The notes beneath the pieces were generated by a model, which saw only the letters and a list, made by a program, of their open reading frames with translations, had not been told where the DNA came from and made no database searches. DNA of 64,000 nt from Anas platyrhynchos (Eukaryota; Chordata; Aves; Anseriformes; Anatidae), in the NCBI RefSeq assembly GCF_047663525.1, contig NC_092594.1, forward strand, positions 36,627,001-36,691,000. The letters are read 5' to 3'. A program made the translations under genes and the position numbers. Position 1 is the first letter of the stretch. Each line of letters begins with the position of its first letter. Shown here one piece after another: positions 50,812-61,700 of this stretch.

Positions 50812-50940
50812 CCCCGCCTCAGCGGGGCGGCGCGGGGCGATGGGGGGCGGTGAAGGGGCTGTGAGGGGACCCGGGGCTGCTCTCGGGGGGCGTCCTCCTC
50901 TACAGGAACCGCCTGGAAGCGGCTGGTGAGGACTGGGTTA

Positions 50941-53009
50941 GGAGGGGTGAGAGCAGCGTGGGCAGGCGGTTGAGGGACAAGTACGGGGCTGAGGGACGAT
51001 CACCGGCATGGCAGGCCTAACCTCCCGCCTGGTGCCCGTGAACACTGTCCTGGCACTGCTCTGGGAGCTGTGGGCACCTTCGAGAGAGTTTCAGAGAAAA
51101 TTCCTCAGATCTGAGGTAAAGTGGGTGGCCCGTGCCCGCCCGGCTCTGCCAGGCCCGGCTAGGAGAGCCCTCGAGCCGTCTTGTGTTTTCATGTAAAATT
51201 GTGATTGTGTACTGGTAAAGTACCTTCTCTTGCTTCGTTTTTCTTTTTCTCTACTTTTTTTTTTTTTTAAATGTGTGCTAAATACCTGCAGAAGACAAGC
51301 TTTATCTTCATCACTGTTTGCTCCTCGTAAAGTATTTTTTTGTGGTGATAACCAACCTTTGTTTGTTTCTCACTTTTTAAAGAGTTATTCCATATTTTTC
51401 TAGTGCTTGTTTCTGAAAGCATCAGTTTTCAGCTGTGAGCTGCTGGGGATCACGGACTGTTTGAGGTGAAGAGACTGTTCAGTGGTGAACGTACTTGGGA
51501 AAGGCAGCACTACTGTCAGAAGTTTCCATCCACGCTAGAAGCATTTCCTGAAAAACAAATGGGGACCTAGAAGCTTTAAAAGCTTGGAAACAACTCCCAG
51601 GTGGTATTTAAGAGAATGTCATTAACCAGCCCTTTTTAAAGTCTTCTGGTTTCACCAGTGAATGTTTTTGTGGATGAATGGTGACTTAGGGATGAGTCTG
51701 TCAGTACCAATGAAAGGTCTGTTATGGCCCCAGGTGCTCAGAGAATCAGTAAAAATGTTGGTTTAAAATATATGGATGTCTGACAAAGATCTCAGCAATA
51801 TTTCACATCACTGGCTGTCTAACGGCTTTTGGGAGATTTGTGTAAACTAAATTGGCAGTCTCGAATTCAGCAGATAAAGTATGCAAATGAAAATTGACAT
51901 TCCTTTCAGCAATTGGAAAAGAAAGGCCAGGGACAGAGTGCACTCTGTAATGAACCCAGCCCTCCGAGATCGAGACTGAGGTGCACTGATGAGAAAAGTG
52001 CTTAGCTCTTTTGTCTACATTGTATCTCTTGGATGGATAAATACCCCACTTGCTGTTCATCACTGTCAAAAACATTGTCACTTCTCGCAAGCACTACATT
52101 AATTAAAACTGAGAGTTAGGACTGGGAAGTTAGGCATTTGGAATCTTTTTTTTTAGGATGAAGTGATATGTCCTTAGTGTGTTATATGTTTTAGTGCAAC
52201 TGCTATTGTTTTGTTTGTTTGTTTTTAAGGACTTTAGGAAGAAGGGAAGTTGTTTCCTAGTTAGGAGGTGGAAATTCATTTCTGTACCTTTTGTAGTGGC
52301 TATCCTATGCAACCAGCAGGGTTGCATGAGATTTGTTCCACGTGAGCTACTGGAACTGGGTAGCAAAATAAAAAATATTTTTTGGAGGAGGCTCATTTGA
52401 TATTTTTGGTGTTTATATGCATGTATATAAAACATAAACATTACATAAAATAGCTGAAAACTTAACATACACTAGCCAAAGGTGGAGAGCAGCCACAGTC
52501 CACTTTAACTTCAATGAGTGGTGCACGTTCAGGATTTTGAGGCCGGCGGTGCAAAAACCTCATTTGCTTTTATCACCTTCCATCTCACTGCCTCTGCAGG
52601 GACTCAAGCCGCTGCTGCCACACACAAAGCCATCGCCACCACCTCTCCGTAGCCACAGGTAGCGCGGTGTGGCTCGGAGCGCTGTTGGCGCAGTGCTGGT
52701 TGTGGCGAATGTGGTGATAGGCGGGTGAGTTTCGCTGCTTTGGGGCTCCCCAGGGGAAGTGTCACAACTGCTAAACCCCATCCAGGTCCCAGTCCTCCCG
52801 AGGTTTTTGCCAGCTCCCTCAGTGGAAGCGGCGGTGCCCGTCCTGCTGAGGCCGAGCAGAACTTGCTTCGTCTGCAGGAGATGAGGGCTGAGAACAACCC
52901 TGGTGCGCAGCAGGCTGCCTGGATTCACGGCTGGGTGCTGACTTCCTGCAAATAAGTACAAATAAAGTGTTTTATACAACTTTTCCGCCTCCATTTTACT
53001 CTCGCTGGG
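50941..53009. other. TM2D1-PATJ intergenic spacer
   Basis: Unique sequence with a T run at 51256-51268 and no recognised exon. A GTGAGG donor-like site at 50926 could end a short plus-strand exon starting in the CpG island, but there is no other support. Confidence 0.5.
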
Positions 53010-53193
53010 GATTTTGGTGGCTGTGCTGACAGCCGTGCCACGCAGGCTGTGCCACCACCGGGGGCCTTTCCCCTCACTGCGCTCCGTGTCCCCGCTCCCA
53101 GCCTGCGAAATCAGCGCCTCAGCACCACGTCCCCAGGCTGGGAGCAGACCCCAAGCTTTACCCCAAAGAGCTGAGGGGACGACAACGAAGCTT

Positions 53194-53212
53194 CCCCCCC
53201 CCCCCCCCCCCC
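53194..53212. repeat. Poly-C run (19 bp)
   Basis: An uninterrupted run of 19 C lies in the CpG island. A second run of 15 C lies at 53348-53362. Both can be length-variable and prone to sequencing error. Confidence 0.9.
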
Positions 53213-53330
53213 AACAACAACCCTCTCCTCCCTCCTCCGGCCGCCGGCTCCGGGCCGCCCCCGGCGCGTCCCGTCCGTCCCCCGGGAGGCCGGCTCTCCC
53301 TCCGCGCCGCCCCGGCTTCCTTCGCCGCAG
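53213..53330 (+). other. PATJ: PATJ non-coding exon 1 (putative)
   Basis: GC-rich sequence ends in CGCCGCAG followed by GTGAGC, a good donor. The left edge is a guess. An alternative exon may end at GGCCTCTCAG before GTACCG at about 53426. Confidence 0.35.
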
Positions 53331-56300
53331 GTGAGCCGCCTTCGTGTCCCCCCCCCCCCCCCTTTCGCTTCCCTTTTCCGCCCAGGTGAGAGCCGGCGGC
53401 AGCCATCATCGCTCCGGCCTCTCAGGTACCGGCGCCGAGCGGCTGCGGGGGGCTGAGGGGAGGCCCCGAGGGTTGGGAGGGGAAAAGGGGGGAGCCCCCC
53501 TGTGGGCAGCCGGTTTGGGGGGGCCCCCAGCCGCCCTGTGAGGGTGTGGAGCTCAAAGGGGAGCGCCTGGAGCCCCCTCTGGGTGCTGGTCCTTAGGGGC
53601 TGCTCCATGGGAGAGTGGCTTTTTGGTGTTCCTGCGGGTGTGGGAGGTCAAAAATGGGGCTGCTGCCAGGGTTAGGGGCGACAAAACGAGCCCCCACCGT
53701 GAAGGGGGCGCGCTGTTTCAGCAGAACTTGAGGACTTGGTGGCTAATGTAAGCAGGGCAGGACGCCCTGCATGTGTTTGGGAAACAAGTCACCCCCAGGC
53801 TTCCTCCTCCTCCTCTGAGAAGAGGTTTCCAAGTGCAGACCACCTCCTGCTCCTCTGCCAGAGGCGTCGGGTGCGAGCTCAGCCTCCTATCAGCCATCAG
53901 AGAGCCCACAGCGCTCCCCTCCAGCCTCCAGCCCGCAGGAATTCAGGTTCTGCTTGTTGGAAGTTGGCGTGCCTTCGGCGTGAGTAAGGCTGCTCCCGAT
54001 CAGTGCGGAGGCCGGTCATCACAGGTACAGGGGGTTCTTCTGCTTCCCTCATCTCGCAGACACTAATGGTATGCTGCAGCACGCTCAGCTGGTCCCCGGA
54101 GTGGTTTTTTGGATGGTTAACAATGTTTAGCTGTGACCTGCTTTTCCCTGGAGGTGGATGGTGCGTTTTTATTTAGGTACTCACAGCGCTGTGCAATTGT
54201 TTCCTCCTTACAAGTGCCTGGAGCAGTCAGCACGCGCGCTGTAGCACTTTTATAAAAACTGTAACACGACACAGAACAGCAGGTTTTGGCCTTCTGAAAG
54301 GCGTGTACACGCTAGGCTTGGTTGGACTGAATTTTTCTCTGCGTTACTAAGGTGGAAAACCAAGTAGAACAGCAAAGTACGTGCGAAATAGTGTTGTTTT
54401 TAACAGTACGTAGCTGCTCCGTGGCTTGCAAAACATATTATTTTTAATACCACAAGTTAGATGTGATGCTGCTTTAGGACCGTTTTAGGATTAAGATCAC
54501 ACTACCAAATGCTGTTTTCTCTTGCCTTTGCCTTTTAATAAATTTTAAGCGGTTTGGACTGAAGTTTTCCAAGTCAGAGATCTCTCCTGGAGCAATGACG
54601 TAAAGGAAAGACATGCGCTGTGTCAGTCACTCCTGATAACAGGGCTGGGGGAAATTACAACAGCAGTAGTGCAGAAAGGTGACTTTGGACAGGGAAGTAC
54701 CCTTGGCTGTTCCCACGGCAGCCTGCTCGGCTGGCCCTGTTAGCAGCCATTGGAAAACAGCAGCAGGTAGCAGCTGCACATTGAGGACTTGCAGCATTTA
54801 ACGTCCCAAATGGCTGTACCAGTGCTGAGTCGGGAGAGCCACAGTCGAGGCAGGGCTTTCCCTGCAAACGTGGCTCTTGAAGGGTTCAGGTTTTGGAGGC
54901 CGAGCTGAAGGACACAGGGCAGAAGCAGTTGTAGTTAGGGCAAGGAGGTGAATGTGCAGAAGAAACTGCTGGCGAAACCATGCCCTCCTTCCGCTCCCAG
55001 CAGAAACCCCCTGATTTTTGTCTTTCAGCAGCTCTTCGCGGAGGGCGAGTGCTTGTCAAGGCTGCTGCCAGAGGTGTCGTGTTCCTCCCTGGGTCTGGGA
55101 CGTGCTGGGGATGAGCACCCCGCGTCTCGTGCAAGTGGCAGGCGGCTGGGGGGCCGTGGCAATAGAAGACTTAAACCTTTCAGCTCTTCTGATGACCTCT
55201 GCTGGCATCAGCATGGGGGAATTCCTGTTTTCTTAGTCTGCTTTTGAAGAAGATCCAAGTCTTAGGATCTCATACAAAACCTTATGAAACTTTCCCGCTC
55301 CCTACGATGCGTTGAGTCCAGCTCTTCAAAAGTGAAGACAGTAAAAACCCAGATGCATGCTGTGCTGAAGTGTTGTGTTTGTTTTGTTGTTTTTTTTTCC
55401 TGGTATTGGAAAATACTGAGCTTCCTGAAATCCACGATTTTCACAATGATTTTACGATTACATTGAGAGTTGGGACATGAATTTTGAACTTTGAGGTTTG
55501 CAGTTTTGTCTACCAATAGGATAATTAAGTGGCTGGAGAAATCGGAGAATGGAGCTAAGGAATTTGAGTGCAGAGTGGGGGAACTGCTTCTAACGAGACA
55601 AACCGTAGTGTTTTGGGATCATCCTTCAAAATTATCGTCTAAGAATGGACCTCCTAATTTAGCAACACTCTGCTGACACGCTGCTCAGAGTCGAGCATCG
55701 GTGTTTGGAGATGGATTAGGGATGACCTATTTGGGTCCCCAAACATCAACAGATTGCTAATATAGGGAGTTGTGTGTTTCCCTGGAGCCCAAAAGTCAGT
55801 CGTAGGGACTTGTCCTCAATTATATGGTACTCGAAAACTTGAAGTTAGTTTATACTCGCAGAGATGCCCTCACACCAGAAGGAGCTGTCTACTTTAAAAT
55901 AAAACACAGGTTTTTTTCCCCTACTCTTTTTGCGAAAGATCAGAGAACAAAGAAACACCGGGGGTGGTTTTAACGTACTGCACAAAAATTAAATCATTAA
56001 AACCATTGCAAGCTGGCTGGAAGCCAGGTGTGATCACGAGGAATCCCGAAGTGCTGTGTAAACTTTCATTTTTATACCAACTGTACTCGAGATCCACTTC
56101 AGCATCTGCTGGGGCAGAAAGGTGGGCAGTGGCTCTTGGCAGCGCATGGGAACAGCTCGAGCAGGAAGCTGAGGCTTTCTTTAATTTATTTATTTTTTCT
56201 TCACCTCCTTCTCCAGGGGACTTCTGCGTGTTAGATGGAGCCTCGATGTCCTACCTACATTTTTCTGCTCTTAATTTTTCTTTCCTGGATCTGTACCCGT

Positions 56301-58719
56301 TGTCATAATTGCTATTGTTACAGCCGCCGTAATGGAAAAAAGATTCATCTTGGAGACTGTCAGCGCGGCTCTTTGAGGCTGCCTTTGAGTGACGCAGGCT
56401 ATTGCTCGCCGTGTGGTTTGCCAGGGCAGCTGAGCTGCTGCAACCGCTAGCCGCTGCTGCAAGGTGCGGGCCCGGCCCCATCCCATGTGCTGCTGCTGGC
56501 ACTGGAGCCCAAACTGGGCATAAAGCTCCCCCCACCAAAACATGAAGGGTTTTTTGTGTGCTCAGCTCCCCGTTACAGTTCGCTGTGGGATCAGATGAAT
56601 GAGTGAGCGCGAGCCCAGATGGAAAGGAAGAGGAACAAAACGCATGAAAGGTGGCTGGAGAGCTGGACCAGCCCCTTGGCTCCAGCTCTTAGACGTGCAG
56701 AGCGCTGTCAGGTTGTCATTATTTCCTGCCATGCTGCATTTCTTTTCTGGGTTTAATCTTTCCTTTGCCCTACTGCTGGTTTTAAGGTGTTTCAAGTCAC
56801 TTTTCCTCGTAGGAGTGGATTTGCATCTCGTTCTGTCGAGGGTTTGCTTTGTTGTAACTGCTGATGTGAAGTGGGAAAACAGGGAAGTTAAATTGGGAAG
56901 AAAGAAAACATTTCCATATTCCTGTTTTGTTAAGGCTCCTGCCGTATTTTTAGTCAAGGCGGTGAAGTTTTGTCTCTTCGGTTTAAATGAAGACTCAGGA
57001 ATGTGCAAGGAAATGGTATTTTCGTCTGTTCTTCGGAATCAGATCTCAGCCCAGAATCAAAGGCTGCCGTGCTCTTAGAAGTGTTTTATTTCAAATGGAA
57101 AAGAAAACAAAGTCGCAGCCCTTACACGAGTTCAGATGCATTCCTGAAAATCTTTCAGGGGTCGGACGCTGCCTCAACCCTTGCTCTGGGTTTGATTTTG
57201 CAATGACCTCCTAAATGTGTTAATAGTCTTGCAGAGCTGCTCATTTTGCTTGGCCCTGGGTGGAAACCATGCTAACCCACCGGGTTCTGCAGGAATTCCT
57301 ACAGGAGCCAAAGCTGTTTAGATACAGAGGAGTGTGCATAAATCAGGCATTGTGGTTTCTGACATACTTCCTCTTTTTTTTTTTTTTTTCATTAGGTAAA
57401 TTGGTTTAACCTGACTCTTCAGGAGAAGAGAAGCTATAATCCTGCTGCCTTTTCACCCGCTTAATTAATATTCTCTTAAACATTGCAGTGTCCTCCCAGA
57501 ACTCAAGACATTTTCAACTGGAGCGCAGACGGTGTCGGAGGCAGAGCTGAAAGGAGCAGAGGTTCTGCTGGGAGGGGACCCCGGGATGTGCTTACCCTGG
57601 GGCTGCATTCAGGAGCATACGACCATTCCTGCCCTTGCATTACAAGATTAATAAAGTAAATTGACCTTATTTTTTTTTTACATATGGCTATTTTTGTTCC
57701 AAAGTACTTCCAAAGTTATATTATTCTGAAACTACCCAGTTATATACAGGGCAGAGCTGAAATTATGTAAATTGAGCTTTTAAATGGCTGATTTCTTTCA
57801 GAGGAGCTTGTACGAAGCGAAGAAACCTTGTTTCTCGTGTATGTTTTGGTATAACTGCCTTGGTAGATTTCAGAATGACAAGTTCCACATCAATGTAATA
57901 ACACACAAGTGACAGCATGAATTTATCATCGCTGCTAATTGCAAGTCTGTTGTTTTTATACTGCCATCTAGGCCTCAGCCTCAGTTGGAGACCTGTTCTC
58001 TTTGGCACTGCAGCGAGGGTGATAAAGGATATTGTGTTCCTTCAAAGCCTGGCTTGTACATAGGAAAGAGAAAGGCAAGCACGTGTAGGAGAAGGGAGCA
58101 GGTTTCTTTCACCTGTTTGGCACCAGAGCTGTGACTACGCTGTTGGACTAGGCATTGATTTGGCCAGTTTGGGGCCTTAATGCTTTGCTCTCCTGTGTGT
58201 GGGGGGAACCTCATCACTGTTTTATAGGAAGATGCGAGGTTTCACCTATATTGCCATATGGCAGGGCTGAGCTCTTGTGATAAGAACACTGTCTACAAAT
58301 AATTAAAATAATTGGGGGAAAAGTACGTATTAAATAACAGGAAGATTTTAAGTATATGTGTGTTTGAAAAGATCACAACTACCACAACTTCAGTGTCCAC
58401 ATTCACAGTAATTTGATTGAACGCAGCTCCCTCTCAGTTTCCTTGGCCAATATTTTTTATAACCTGCATTGTTCCTTGTATTTGGAGGAGTTGTTCCTCT
58501 TGTGTGTGAAAGAAAAAACACACGGAACAAGGATCATTTTTTGGATGTGCTGGGGCTGCTGTGCAACAGGCTATATTGAGAAGGGAGTAGTAGCGGGTTT
58601 TAATCAATTTAGTTATAGTTAACTTAGTGTCTTATTAGTGCATTTATTGATGATGTACGTTTTAGCAATCTGCTCAAAGATATAATTTATTCCTTTCTTC
58701 TTTTTTAAACCTCATCTAG
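53331..58719 (+). other. PATJ: PATJ intron 1 (putative)
   Basis: The stretch from the presumed exon 1 donor to the CATCTAG acceptor at 58713-58719 has no recognised coding exon. It holds GC-rich sequence close to the island, a T run at 57371-57389, and ordinary unique sequence. Extra non-coding 5' exons are possible. Confidence 0.5.
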
Positions 58720-58775
58720 GTCTTTCTGAGTAATTCCAAAAATACTATCCAACATGCCTGAGAATCCGGCTGCAG
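58720..58775 (+). CDS. PATJ: PATJ start-codon exon
   Basis: The acceptor is CTCATCTAG at 58711-58719. It has a 34-nt leader, then ATG at 58754 and MPENPAA, ending with the first base of the next codon before GTATGT. Coding begins at 58754. Confidence 0.9.
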
Positions 58776-61700
58776 GTATGTAGTCTGCAAGTGATTACTT
58801 CTGTTAAGCAGTGAGAATCAAAGCTCCATTCCTGACTTGTACTACTTTGTGGTGCAGATAAACAGCAGGTGCTGCAGATCCTCGATCGTCTGCAAGCAAA
58901 ACTGCGTGAGAAACGAGATGCCCAGCATAATGAAAACCTGACTGTTTTGCGTAACACGCTCAGGAGCCCTTTGTTTAACCAGATACTGACCCTCCAGCAA
59001 TCCATCAAGCAACTGAAGGAGCAAGTGAGTGTAAAATTACAATTGTTGATGTGATGATAACAATGCTGTGCTTGGAACTTAAAACAGGGTATGTAGGCAT
59101 GTGTTAATGAGGACGCTCATTAATAAGCTGTAACTTAGTATGAGTGAATGTTGGCCTTTTTCTTTTCTTGTCAAGCTGGTATCTGTGCAGTCACTGCTGA
59201 AATGATGAGGGGTCCTGCAACAAACCAGTCACAGGGCAGAAAGCTTTGAAAGGGATGCAGAAGAGTCAGGCACTGAGAACAACATCAGTCTGAGAAAAGC
59301 ATCTGCAAAAGACATCAGCTGTAGTACTTTGATACCTGAACACAGTTGGAACGAGGACTCTGTTTTTCCCAGAAGCTAAATGCTGTTTATGAGCTGACTG
59401 GCAGCATCTTTTCTCCCTAAAACACACCGTCACTTAGCCCCTGCTGACTTCCACGAGAATGGTTAACCTACAGTGGGAAATAAAATCTAGAAAATCACCC
59501 TGAAGATTTGCCAAGCTCTGATTCAGACAAACCCAAGCTAGATTTGAAGTGTGTTAGCTCTGGCAGTGGAATGGACTTGTGTGGATTGGTTTATAATGCC
59601 AGTTGACACTTAGACCTTGGATGTGGGTGTTGATGACACTTGTACACGAAGAGTTTTCATCACACAGTTTGCTAAGTCATTATCTGTCAAGACCAGAAAT
59701 TGACCTGCAGGTTCTAGCAATGGTAGCGTGTTAAATTGTAGGTAGCTTGTGCCCTAGGACAACATGGCATAGACTAGACATTTGGCTCCTGTGTGGCTAA
59801 GTGACTCTTAAGATTTTGGATAATTGTGTGAAAATCGTCCAGATTTGCCTGACAGTTGCACCAGCGTTTGAGTGCCTCTTTAATATTTGGTGCTTTTGTG
59901 TGTCTTGTTTCTGGAACGTCATGGTGAAGAGAGAAACTTGATATGGTAGCTTGCTTCTTTGGCAGTCTTTATGCAGATCATATATGTAGAAATCTGTGTT
60001 TATGTTTTTAGGAGTTTTACTACATCTTTGTTCATTTTCAACAGCTCAATTATATGCCTCCTGACTGGTCAGGAGATTTTGATTTTACCAAAAGAGGGCT
60101 ACTAGTGTTTGCTGACAAATCAGTTGCTGCTGGAAGCGTGTGTATACCTCGCAGTTCACCTGAACCCAGAGCATCTACCTTCAATCCCAACCTGGGAGTT
60201 AATGAATTCAATGCAATCATCCAAAAGATGGCAAAGGTAAGGCTCTCAGGTTGAGTGAACCAAACTCAAATGTCAAACCTTTTCTTGCATGCTTTTTTTA
60301 AAAAAAAAAAACTTTTTCAAACAAACACGTTTGTTATGTATCTTGGAGTATGATGCTATCTAAGCCACTAAGAGAGCAGAGTTACTGAGGATCGGTTTTC
60401 CCTGTGAAAGATAAGTAATATGGAAAGTATTTTCTTTGCCCTTTTTTTTGTTGTATTTTCTACCAAGCACGCTGATGTAGAAATGAGATGTCAGTTGCCA
60501 GAAAACTTTTTTTTTTTTTTGGTATTTGTTGACACTTAATTGAAAATGGATGTTTTCTGCAGAAACTTGTTTTGATGGAAAGACACTTTTATCAAGTACA
60601 TTTTGAATTGGAAATGTACCAGCTTTGTTGATATATGAACAGTGCAAATGATTAAAAGAGTTGGCATGTAATATTTTATTTAACTCTTCTTTTAATATGT
60701 TTTAACTTTGCCAGACAGATGCTGATTTCATTAACGTGACATAGCATGTACCAGATGCTTATGGAAGTTGTACAGGTGCAGACATCCACCCATGTGCAAT
60801 TGGCATTTATACCATGAATGCATTGTTCTGTATTACTTTGAACCATTAATTTAATTGGTTGGTTGTGCCTTTCTATATTAAGTAACTGTTGCTAATTGAC
60901 TACCTTAATGTAGCTGTAATATTTTGAGCATAACTCTTCTCGTTAGTGTGTCATTAACTCATCTGATAAAAGATTTAACAGTAAAGGCTGCACATTATTT
61001 GGGATAAAACAGCTGTGATAGAAGCGCTTTCTCGAAGTAATACTTCCCAGTAAACAACCCCAGAAATTCAGTATTAGAGCTGAGAAGCAGGCAGTTGCAA
61101 AAGCAAACTTTCTGGCATTCAGTGTGAGGTTGCAGGAACGGGAAGGAAATTAATTTCTTTATTTAAAAGCTGCAGTCTTTTGAACATGCACCTAAAATCA
61201 GCATTAAAAGCAAAAGGAGCCAAAAGACAAGTAATTTAGTTTAGCTATGCAGCATTTCCAGAAACCCCAAATATATTGCTCTAGACAGCACTTCGTTCAT
61301 AGTTTTCATCCAGTTTGGAATTCATCTCATAATGTGAATGAAGTGTGAAAGCAGCTCTTAAATTCCCTGAGGTTTCAGAACCTCAGAGTGCTTGCATATC
61401 CAATACTCTGTTATATTAAAAATAATAAATGGAGGAGCTTTTATAGAAATAACATATTCAGTATTTTGCCTTTGTTTAGTCTTAGGAGGAGAACAATTCT
61501 CCTGGTGTTCATAAATTTTGAAGTAGCTCATTCTATTGCATTAAAAATTAGTAAATCAATGTTTTCTATTTTACTAGGGGAGACAAATAGAATCGATAAA
61601 GATTGAAAAGCCTTCTGTTGGAGGTCTTGGATTTAGTGTGGTTGCCCTTAAAAATCACAGCTTGGGAGAAGTTGGTATCTTTGTCAAGGAAGTCCAGCCA

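Larger units (their letters stand above)
50130..50940. promoter_or_regulatory. TM2D1: TM2D1 CpG-island promoter
   Basis: Dense CpG sequence covers the first TM2D1 exon and its upstream region. A GGA-rich purine tract lies at about 50518-50553. The start codon itself lies in a YY1-type motif (CAAGATGGCC on the minus strand), and further YY1-type motifs follow on the plus strand. The transcription start is probably a few tens to hundreds of bases above 50479. Confidence 0.7.
53010..53650. promoter_or_regulatory. PATJ: PATJ CpG-island promoter
   Basis: GC- and CpG-rich sequence containing two C homopolymers (53194-53212 and 53348-53362) and several donor-like GGTGAG/GGTACC junctions. It is the only strong CpG island upstream of the PATJ start-codon exon, so it is the likely promoter. 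Overlapping open frames on both strands are GC-driven. Confidence 0.6.

Noticed and set aside
50100-50864. 254-residue plus-strand open frame over the TM2D1 promoter
   Set aside because: It is Pro/Arg/Gly-rich and lies antisense to TM2D1 exon 1 in a CpG island. A non-coding transcript remains possible.
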